A DNA stretch of 42,997 bases, taken from a virus. A model generated the notes under the pieces. That model ran no database searches and had not been told where the DNA came from. It saw only the letters and a list, made by a program, of their open reading frames with translations. The DNA lies in the IMG/VR virus record IMGVR_UViG_3300006163_000008, positions 1 to 42,997 of that record. The stretch is one strand, 5' to 3'. Below, one piece after another: positions 38,300-42,997 of the stretch. Made by a program: the position numbers and the translations under genes. Position 1 is the first letter of the stretch, and each line of letters starts with the position of its first letter.

Positions 38300-38850
38300 C
38301 AGACCATCGGCCGATCGGGTTGATAGCCGCCGAGTCGGTTGATGTCGCGCCCGGCGAGCAGCTGCGCAAGTAGCTCATCGGCCGTGAGTAGGTCCGAGAA
38401 GTGCACGCCGCGGCGCACGCCGAACGGCATGTTGTACTCGCGCCCGTTGTTCAGCATCTCCCGCGTTGCGTAGCCGCATGGCTGGACAAGCCGTTGCTCT
38501 AGGTCAACGACCGCTTGGAAGTAGAGCGACGCCTTGTTCAGCGCAGTGCTCTCGCGGTTGGCGAAGACGTGCGATGCGCGCCGCTCCACCGGCGCGGTCT
38601 TCACATCAACGTGCGGGAAGTCGGTGCCGCCATCGTAGAAGCCGCCCGGCGACCAGTCGAGCGCACACAGCGACGCATAGCACCACTCGCCGCACAGCCC
38701 GACGAAGTTGGAGTCCTTGCGGTAGACCAGCCCATGTCGTGCGCGTTCCGTCCGGCGTTGCTGTGCGGCGCCGACCTCGACCATCGCGTTCCAGTCGGCT
38801 TCGGGGATCGCAACCCACGGGTAGAACGGTGCGGTGCGCGGCGTCGTCAT
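38299..38850 (-). CDS. Putative PD-(D/E)xK-like nuclease
   Basis: 183 aa from ATG 38850 (ATGA). LVYRKDSNFVGLCGEWCYAS (Glu), then GGTDFPHVDVKTAPVERRAS, giving E...D-x(8-10)-D-V-K, the core of the restriction-endonuclease fold. The rest is helical with FSDLLTADELLAQLLAG. Immediately follows a second nuclease of the same superfamily, suggesting a recombination or DNA-repair pair. Family call is by motif only. Confidence 0.65.
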   Translation of the reverse strand: MTTPRTAPFYPWVAIPEADWNAMVEVGAAQQRRTERARHGLVYRKDSNFVGLCGEWCYASLCALDWSPGGFYDGGTDFPHVDVKTAPVERRASHVFANRESTALNKASLYFQAVVDLEQRLVQPCGYATREMLNNGREYNMPFGVRRGVHFSDLLTADELLAQLLAGRDINRLGGYQPDRPMV

Positions 38851-39668
38851 GCCGTCACCGGGTCCGGATCGGGCAGCACCGGGCCGAACAGATCGTGCGC
38901 GCCGCGAACGCGGAACGCGGCCACGCGCAGCACCGCCAGCCACGTCTGCCAGGTGTCCTCGGTGATTCGCACTGGCACCGCGAAGCAGTCTTCCGGGGAC
39001 ACCACGATGCAGATCGCACCGTCCACTTCGGGCAACGGCTCGTGTGGCACGTCCTGGTCGTAGAGGTAGTACCGCTGGCCGGACGCGTAGCGCTGCTCGC
39101 TGAGCACGCCGACCTCGGGGCAGCGGCTGTACGCACACAGCTGCAGCGCAACCTCGGGGAACGGCGGGCGCTGCTTCGGTTTGCCTCCCGCGGTAAGCGC
39201 GTACGGCCCGTGCTCGGTCGTCTTCACGTCGTAGAGCAACCGGCGCCCGTACAAGCGCATGATCCCGTCGAGCGTGCCCGCGTACTGCCACTGCGGGTTG
39301 TACACGGGTGCTTCGGCCATCAGGAACTCTGGGCGGTGCTTCTCAGCCCAGCCGATGAACTGCTCCGCGTACGGCAGATGCTGCGCGTCCATCGGCGGTA
39401 GCGACTGGCCGAGCGCGAACGCTTCGATCGCAGTGTGCGCGGCGGTGCCGCGTCCCTTCGCAAGACCGCTCGCGCGGTTGGACGCTTCGCGCACGTACTT
39501 GATCGCGGCTTCGTCGCCGTCTTCGCGTCTCATCCGCTGCACGTAGTCGCTGCGCAGCACTCCACACTCGGCCGCGTGGTTCAGCTTCCAGTAGATCAGG
39601 CCGGGTCCTTCGCCCAGCGCCAACTTCGTGAGCATCGTCACCGACCAGAAGCGCAGCGGCTCAGCCAT
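38847..39668 (-). CDS. PD-(D/E)xK exonuclease, RecB/Cas4-like
   Basis: 273 aa from ATG 39668. Opening AEPLRFWSVTMLTKLALGEG, then GRGTAAHTAIEAFALGQS (motif with His for this family), YAGTLDGIMRLYGRRLLYDV and KTTE: G-x-L-D...Y-D-V-K-T, the catalytic Asp/Asp/Lys set. A Q-L-x-x-Y helix (VALQLCAYSRC) follows as in RecB-type nucleases. Likely a recombination or DNA-degradation enzyme used in early phage replication. Confidence 0.85.
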   Translation of the reverse strand: MAEPLRFWSVTMLTKLALGEGPGLIYWKLNHAAECGVLRSDYVQRMRREDGDEAAIKYVREASNRASGLAKGRGTAAHTAIEAFALGQSLPPMDAQHLPYAEQFIGWAEKHRPEFLMAEAPVYNPQWQYAGTLDGIMRLYGRRLLYDVKTTEHGPYALTAGGKPKQRPPFPEVALQLCAYSRCPEVGVLSEQRYASGQRYYLYDQDVPHEPLPEVDGAICIVVSPEDCFAVPVRITEDTWQTWLAVLRVAAFRVRGAHDLFGPVLPDPDPVTA

Positions 39669-39822
39669 GCCAGTCCCCGAAGCCCCATTCGTCCGGGCCG
39701 AGCACGCGCACGCAGCCGCTGCGCGGGTGCAGCTGCTTGCGCACGCGCTCATGCTCCGCGCGCCGCCGCCGCACGGGATCACGCAGAACCTGCGCAGCGC
39801 CCGTTACGGCAGGCTCGCCCAC
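39661..39822 (-). CDS. Small hypothetical protein, first gene of the early operon
   Basis: 53 aa if started at GTG 39822; the start is uncertain. The C-terminal half looks real (RAEHERVRKQLHPRSGCVRV, LGPDEWGFGDWHG) and overlaps the next start by 8 bp. Basic helical first half. No family. Confidence 0.45.
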   Translation of the reverse strand: MGEPAVTGAAQVLRDPVRRRRAEHERVRKQLHPRSGCVRVLGPDEWGFGDWHG

Positions 39823-39855
39823 GGCGGCAGCGGCGGACTGGTTCAGCTGTGTTGT

Positions 39856-39881
39856 ACAACCCGCATGGCTGCGCGGGTTGT
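39856..39881. repeat. Inverted repeat in the divergent int/early control region
   Basis: ACAACCCGC (39856-39864) and GCGGGTTGT (39873-39881), perfect 9-bp arms around 8 bases. Lies between the first gene of the leftward operon (start about 39822) and the attP candidate, in the 159-bp gap before the integrase gene. A regulatory operator or transcript hairpin are both possible. Confidence 0.5.
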
Positions 39882-39885
39882 GGGC

Positions 39886-39933
39886 GTTACTACAGTCGCA
39901 CCCTGCCGTTGCGCGGGGTTCCACTGTGGTAAC
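39886..39933. other. Candidate attP site for the serine integrase
   Basis: 48-bp imperfect dyad: GTTACTACAGT (39886-39896) against ACTGTGGTAAC (39923-39933), 10 of 11 matching, with a further 7 of 13 paired positions inside, centred on TT at 39909-39910. A dyad of about 50 bp with a non-palindromic central dinucleotide beside the integrase gene is the known architecture of large serine recombinase attP sites. An operator for the integrase promoter is the alternative. Centre and edges are by eye. Confidence 0.5.
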
Positions 39934-39938
39934 TTGCC

Positions 39939-39981
39939 GCCGGGCAATCCCGCCCGGCACACACGTAGGAGGCAAGGACTC
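39939..39981 (+). promoter_or_regulatory. Repeated 5' leader, copy 4, before the integrase gene
   Basis: Hairpin GCCGGGC / GCCCGGC (39939-39945, 39952-39958) containing GGCAATCCCGCC, then ACACACGTAGGAGGCAAGG and ATG 39982. Nearly the same as the leader inside 24476-24516. Suggests integrase and the plus-strand operon share a regulatory signal. Confidence 0.55.
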
Positions 39982-41577
39982 ATGGCTACAACCCGCAAGC
40001 GCAAGCGCAGCAACGTGATCAACCTGCACTTGCCGTTCGTCATCTACCTGCGCGTCTCGCGCATCGGTGGCCGCAGCGCCCGCGACGGCTACATCAGCAA
40101 GCAGCTGCAGCGGCGCGAGTGCGAGCGGCTCGCGGCGCAGCACGGCGTCAAGGTGTACGGCGTCTTCATCGAAGAGAACCTGTCCGGCACGAGCTTGGAG
40201 CGGCCGAAGTTCCAGGCGGCGCTGCAGCTTGTGCGCGACGGCGTGGTCGGCGGCATCATCGTGTACACGCTCGACCGCTTCTCGCGTGACACGTCGGACG
40301 GGCTGACGCTGCTCAAGGACATCGAGGCGCACGGCGGATCGCTCTTCTGCGGCGACGGCGAGGTCACGTGCCGCACCGCTGACGGCGAGATGATGGCGAC
40401 GGCGCGGTTCATGGTCGCCGCCCGCGAGGTCGGTGGCAAGCGCGAAGGCTTCGCCGCTACTGTCGAGAACGCAGTGGCACGCGAGGGACGGCATCTCGGT
40501 GTTCCGTACGGCTACCGGCGCGGCAGCTGGAAGGGACGCGAGCGGGTGCTCGTAGCGCACCCGGACGAGGCGCCGGTGGTCGAGCGCATGTTCACGCTGC
40601 GCAAGGCGGGCCACGGTTGGAACGCGATCGCGAAGCTGCTGAACGAGGACGGCATCCAGCCGCGTGCGTTCCGGCGCGCGCTCAAGGACGACGACGGCGA
40701 CCGGACCGACGAGTGGCAGCTGATCCAGGGCCAGTGGCGCGGCAAGACGGTGCGCGAGATCGTGAAGACGCGCACGTACCTCGGGCACGCCTGGAACGGC
40801 GACCACGAGCACACGAACGCGCATCAGCCGCTCGTGTCGAAGAAGCTGTGGCAGGACGCGAACAGCATCCGCACGACGAAGCCGACGCGCAACGCTGACG
40901 GCTACCTGCTCACCGGCCTCGTCCGCTGCGCCAGCTGCGGATACGCGATGGTGCACACGGCGCGATCGAACCCGAACGGCGGGCGCCGCCGGTACTACGT
41001 CTGCCGCAGCCAGAACGCTCAGCCGTGTACGCACCCGACGAGCGTGCCAGCACCGGCGGTCGAGCAACACGTGGACGACGCGATGCTTGCCGCGGCGAAG
41101 CAGCTGCGCAAGCTGCGGCCCGTGCAGGACGACAGCGCGCTTGCCGCCGCGGAAGCGGCGCTGCTCGACGCCGAGGCCGAGTACGAGGCGGCGCTGGATC
41201 GGCTCGACAAGACCACCGGCGCAAGTAAGGCGCAGCGGCGCGTGGTCGAGCGGAACCACGACGCGAAGCTGGCGCAGCTGAACGACGCGGAGCACGCACA
41301 CGATCAGGCGCTGCAGGCGTCGCGGTCGCTGTCGCTGCCCATCAGCATCGCGGATCTGGCACAGAGGTACCCGACGATGCCGGTGGTCGAGCGGCGGCAC
41401 CTAATCAGCCTGATGTTCGCGTGTGTTGCGGTGCGCCCTGCGGCCAGCTACGGCGAGGCGATCGAGGCGCGCGCGCAGCTCGTCGTCAATGGTTCGGTCC
41501 CCGCCAGCGTCGGCGTCATCGCCTTCGTCGCCGCGCTCGACTGGAACCCAACGGGTGCCGGGATGCGCGCGGCCTAG
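39982..41577 (+). CDS. Large serine recombinase (phage integrase)
   Basis: 531 aa. Catalytic domain: IYLRVSR with nucleophile Ser26, then EENLSGTSLERPKF, and the VYTLDRFSRDTSDGL motif. Recombinase domain: HLGVPYGYRRGSWKGRE, ERMFTLRKAGHGWNAIAKLL. Zinc ribbon: Cys316-x2-Cys319 in VRCASCGYAMVHT, with YYVCRSQNAQPC later. Coiled coil about 385-440 (AAAEAALLDAEAEYEAALDR). Integrates phage DNA at an attB site in the host and, with the gp3-like factor, excises it. Strong Shine-Dalgarno (TAGGAGGC). The only integrase in the window. Confidence 0.96.
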   Translation: MATTRKRKRSNVINLHLPFVIYLRVSRIGGRSARDGYISKQLQRRECERLAAQHGVKVYGVFIEENLSGTSLERPKFQAALQLVRDGVVGGIIVYTLDRFSRDTSDGLTLLKDIEAHGGSLFCGDGEVTCRTADGEMMATARFMVAAREVGGKREGFAATVENAVAREGRHLGVPYGYRRGSWKGRERVLVAHPDEAPVVERMFTLRKAGHGWNAIAKLLNEDGIQPRAFRRALKDDDGDRTDEWQLIQGQWRGKTVREIVKTRTYLGHAWNGDHEHTNAHQPLVSKKLWQDANSIRTTKPTRNADGYLLTGLVRCASCGYAMVHTARSNPNGGRRRYYVCRSQNAQPCTHPTSVPAPAVEQHVDDAMLAAAKQLRKLRPVQDDSALAAAEAALLDAEAEYEAALDRLDKTTGASKAQRRVVERNHDAKLAQLNDAEHAHDQALQASRSLSLPISIADLAQRYPTMPVVERRHLISLMFACVAVRPAASYGEAIEARAQLVVNGSVPASVGVIAFVAALDWNPTGAGMRAA

Positions 41578-41643
41578 ATAGTCCGCGTACGCATCCTGCA
41601 GACGCTGCAGGTTCGCTCGGCTGAACGACACACGGCGCCCCAT
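41401..41643 (-). CDS. Possible 80-aa protein antisense to the integrase end
   Basis: ATG at 41643 shares one base with the TGA of the HTH gene. RRVSFSRANLQRLQDAYADY looks protein-like, but from about residue 23 the frame lies exactly opposite integrase codons (176 bp), where GC-rich DNA commonly stays open. A terminator-like hairpin covers its start. I keep it as a weak candidate. Confidence 0.3.
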   Translation of the reverse strand: MGRRVSFSRANLQRLQDAYADYLGRAHPGTRWVPVERGDEGDDADAGGDRTIDDELRARLDRLAVAGRRAHRNTREHQAD

Positions 41644-41660
41644 CAGGGGCGCCGTTTCTT
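41632..41660 (+). terminator. Strong intrinsic terminator after the integrase
   Basis: ACGGCGCCCC / GGGGCGCCGT, perfect 10-bp stem with loop ATCA, followed by TTTCTTT on the plus strand, 54 bp after the integrase stop. It is the best terminator in the window. On the minus strand it overlaps the end of the HTH gene and lacks a T-run. Confidence 0.88.
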
Positions 41661-41852
41661 TGTGGGCTTGCGCTTCGGCCGCGGTCGCGCGAGCCACGCG
41701 TCCAGCCACTCCGTCTTGATGCGCAGCGCACCGGGTGATCCTCCCGCCTGCAGCGCACCCGACTTGATCGCACGGTCGATCGTGTTCACATGTACTCGCG
41801 CTCGGGCCGCGGCCTCTTCGCGCGTCAGGTACAGGTGCTCCACCGTTGCCAC
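41643..41852 (-). CDS. Excisionase-family (HTH_17-like) DNA-binding protein
   Basis: 69 aa if started at GTG 41852; GTG 41843 also fits. LYLTREEAAARARVHVNTID, RAIKSGALQAGGSP, LRIKTEWLDAWLARP is a winged HTH of the MerR/excisionase type, followed by a basic tail (KRKPTKKRRP). Divergently transcribed from a similar HTH gene. May control integrase or act as helper to the directionality factor; serine integrases do not need an Xis of this type. Confidence 0.8.
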   Translation of the reverse strand: MATVEHLYLTREEAAARARVHVNTIDRAIKSGALQAGGSPGALRIKTEWLDAWLARPRPKRKPTKKRRP

Positions 41853-42028
41853 GGGTGCAGGTTGGCGGTGATCAGTGGTGTGCGCAAGAGCCTGAGGTGG
41901 TTGTCGGTGGTGACTGTGGATGGCGTGTGATATGAACTGATGGCGCCTGACGCCGCTTGAGGGGCGCGCGTTGGCGACGAACGCAATTCGCCGCAAAGAG
42001 CACAGAAAATCGAAGGGAGTGGTTCCTT
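41853..42028. promoter_or_regulatory. Divergent promoter region between two HTH genes
   Basis: 176 bp without a gene, less GC-rich than the flanks (GTGATATGAACTGA, GCAATTCGCCGCAAAGAGC). TATGAA at 41931-41936 is a weak -10 candidate for the plus strand. Two GGTGGT/GGTGGTGA runs (41895-41914) may be operator half-sites. GAAGGGAG at 42012-42019 is the ribosome site for the next gene. Confidence 0.5.
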
Positions 42029-42304
42029 GTGCCCGAAGACGAGTACCCGCTCAACGATCACGTGTGGCTGACCCGCCGCGAAGCCGCCGTGTACGCGCGT
42101 GTGAGCATCGCCACCATCGACCGACTCCTGCGCACCGGCAGGTTGAAGCGCTATCGCGCGGGCAAGCGCGTCCGCATCCGACGTACCGACGTGGACAAGT
42201 GGCTGCTCTCGTCCGCCACGGTCCTCGTGCTCGCCTGGCTGTTCATGTGCGTTGCGTCGGCGCTCGGCGTCGATGCCGCACTTGATCTCTGGCCGACTGT
42301 CTAA
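42029..42304 (+). CDS. HTH_17-type DNA-binding protein with C-terminal membrane helix
   Basis: 91 aa from GTG 42029, with GAAGGGAG about 10 bp upstream. Residues about 10-58 are an excisionase/MerR-type HTH (WLTREAAVYARVSIAT-like: VWLTRREAAVYARVSIATID, RLLRTGRLKRYRAGKRVRI). The tail SSATVLVLAWLFMCVASALG is one hydrophobic helix, ending LDLWPTV. A DNA-binding domain tied to the membrane is unusual. Its stop is 1 bp from the stop of the convergent collagen-like gene, with no terminator between. Confidence 0.78.
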   Translation: MPEDEYPLNDHVWLTRREAAVYARVSIATIDRLLRTGRLKRYRAGKRVRIRRTDVDKWLLSSATVLVLAWLFMCVASALGVDAALDLWPTV

Positions 42305-42305
42305 C

Positions 42306-42602
42306 TTAGCTCTTCAAGCAACCGAAGACGGACACCTGTCCGCCGGGATGGTTGATCACGAGCACGCCCTCCGTGTAGCCGGAAGGGCACGTCTGCCCGG
42401 CTGCGCCCTGCGGGCCAGTCGGTCCCGCCGGGCCGCGTGGTCCTGCCGGACCAGCGGGTCCGGTGGCGCCGTTCGTGACGCTGATCGTCACCGTCGTGGC
42501 GGTTTGCGTGCCGATCCCGGCGGCGCCCGCCGCGAAGAAGCCTGCGGTGGCAGCGAGCGCGAGCGCGCCCACGAGCAGAAGCTGCGGCAACCGTCTACGC
42601 AT
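42306..42602 (-). CDS. Secreted/exported collagen-like protein
   Basis: 98 aa. Signal peptide or anchor (RRRLPQLLLVGALALAATAG, residues 2-21), Thr/Val strand (TATTVTISVTNG), about seven Gly-x-x repeats (GPAGPAGPRGPAGPTGPQG), then a small Cys-containing domain (QTCPSGYTEGVLVINHPGGQ, SVFGCLKS) probably with one disulfide. ATG 42602 overlaps the previous gene by 8 bp. End of the late operon after the lysis genes. Function unknown; possibly surface-exposed in lysogens. Confidence 0.78.
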   Translation of the reverse strand: MRRRLPQLLLVGALALAATAGFFAAGAAGIGTQTATTVTISVTNGATGPAGPAGPRGPAGPTGPQGAAGQTCPSGYTEGVLVINHPGGQVSVFGCLKS

Positions 42603-42780
42603 CGTGGTGTCCCTCCCTCATCTCGTAGCCCTCGTGGATCGCCGCGATGATCTCATGGATGCGGCGCTCGCAATCTTCGGCGGCACGCTTGCGCGCGACG
42701 CGTGACGAGACGACGGCGCTGATGACCGCCGCGGCGCCCGACAGGAACGCACCGATCGCCTCGGGGCTGATCGGGTTCAC
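42595..42780 (-). CDS. Small membrane protein, holin candidate
   Basis: 61 aa from GTG 42780. One hydrophobic segment (IGAFLSGAAAVISAVVSS, residues 9-26), then a charged amphipathic helix (RKRAAEDCERRIHEIIAAIH). One gene after the endolysin in the circular reading, so a class III-type holin or lysis accessory is likely by position. No sequence family confirms it. Confidence 0.65.
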   Translation of the reverse strand: MNPISPEAIGAFLSGAAAVISAVVSSRVARKRAAEDCERRIHEIIAAIHEGYEMREGHHDA

Positions 42781-42784
42781 ACGT

Positions 42785-42925
42785 TCAGATGTCCTCTTCC
42801 GCGAACGTCGGCTCGTTGTCTTCGGCCACGCGTTGCGCATGCTGCAGCGCGTCGTCCTCCATCAGGTCGTCGTTCGCCTGCTCTTCGGTCCAGTCCGGCA
42901 CGTCCGGCGGTTCAGGTGTGTGCAT
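42785..42925 (-). CDS. Small acidic hypothetical protein between endolysin and holin candidate
   Basis: 46 aa from ATG 42925 with CAGGGGAGTGACG as ribosome site. Acidic, polar (DVPDWTEEQANDDLMEDDAL, VAEDNEPTFAEEDI), no membrane segment. Lies 2 bp after the endolysin stop. Function unknown. Confidence 0.6.
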   Translation of the reverse strand: MHTPEPPDVPDWTEEQANDDLMEDDALQHAQRVAEDNEPTFAEEDI

Positions 42926-42927
42926 CG

Positions 42928-42997
42928 TCACTCCCCTGGGAACTCGACAAGAGCGAAGCCACGGACCTCGCTCGGGTAGCGCACGCGCTTGAACGCG
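42928..42997 (-). CDS. Endolysin, 3' end (joins 1-881 across the window ends)
   Basis: Open at the right edge; encodes AFKRVRYPSEVRGFALVEFP then GE and stop. Reading 42997 directly after position 1 completes the split Gly codon and extends the endolysin in frame, giving 951 bp in total. The peptide matches the usual end of CHAP endolysins (F/Y-x-R...V-x-G-F-A-x-V). If the molecule were not circular this would be a 22-codon fragment of an unrelated gene. Confidence 0.8.
   Translation of the reverse strand, partial: AFKRVRYPSEVRGFALVEFPGE

Noticed and set aside
39661-41400. 579-codon minus-strand frame opposite the integrase
   Set aside because: Antisense to the serine recombinase; only its last 53 codons, beyond the integrase start, look like a real gene.
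41853-42028. attP located between the two HTH genes
   Set aside because: No inverted symmetry comparable to the dyad at 39886-39933 could be found; kept only as a fallback.
42029-42304. Membrane helix of the HTH protein as a separate small holin gene
   Set aside because: The helix is in the same frame, with no ribosome site or start directly before it.
1-42997. tRNA or rRNA genes
   Set aside because: No cloverleaf with a T-arm GGTTCGAATCC-like block and CCA-proximal stem was seen; GGTTCC repeats at 34089-34182 are origin-type palindromes in a coding linker.

Overview
This window reads as one complete genome of a temperate, contractile-tailed bacteriophage (myovirus morphology) of a high-GC Gram-positive host, most likely an actinomycete. 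Evidence for the phage is a full set of terminase, portal, scaffold, HK97-type capsid, sheath, tube, tape-measure and baseplate genes plus endolysin, serine integrase and repressor. Evidence for the host is the very GC-rich sequence, frequent GTG starts, and two copies of the actinobacterial DnaA box TTGTCCACA. The two window ends join in frame inside the endolysin gene (1-881 continues at 42997-42928 to give a 316-codon protein), so the molecule is probably circular or circularly permuted and about 43.0 kb long.

Layout. (A) Late operon, minus strand, from about 23855 leftwards through position 1 and on, across the join, to 42306: small peptides, HNH endonuclease, ParB-like protein, TET-type DNA dioxygenase, DNA glycosyltransferase, small and large terminase, portal, scaffold, major capsid, small head proteins including a PKD-domain protein, connector and neck genes, sheath, tube, tail-assembly chaperones with a probable -1 frameshift, tape measure, LysM hub adaptor, a baseplate hub carrying two peptidoglycan-hydrolase domains, two collagen-like fibre proteins, baseplate wedge proteins (gp25/gpW, gpJ, gpI), a collar-type receptor-binding protein, and the lysis genes. 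(B) A plus-strand operon, 24122-27680, of small unrecognised or DUF-type proteins with a repeated leader and Shine-Dalgarno sequence. (C) A leftward early operon, minus strand, 39822-27859: two PD-(D/E)xK-like nucleases, a probable recombination directionality factor, a membrane-anchored lysozyme-like protein, endonuclease VII, a DUF2493 protein, a replication initiator gene with an embedded origin, an XRE repressor, many zinc-binding or HTH small proteins, and a radical SAM enzyme at the distal end. (D) The lysogeny module, 39823-42304: an attP candidate, a large serine recombinase, a strong terminator, and two divergently oriented excisionase-type HTH proteins, one with a C-terminal membrane helix.

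The most interesting module is the ParB-TET-glycosyltransferase trio directly upstream of the terminase. It looks like a DNA cytosine hypermodification cassette, but I find no C5-cytosine methyltransferase anywhere in the genome. A lone radical SAM/SPASM enzyme may add to it. Other notable structures are the origin inside the initiator gene (tandem repeats, GGTTCC/GGAACC palindromes and two opposed DnaA boxes), the 48-bp dyad upstream of the integrase, and the repeated 5' leader ahead of plus-strand genes. Most genes overlap by ATGA, GTGA or TGATG, so translation is coupled throughout. I see no tRNA, rRNA, CRISPR array or insertion sequence.
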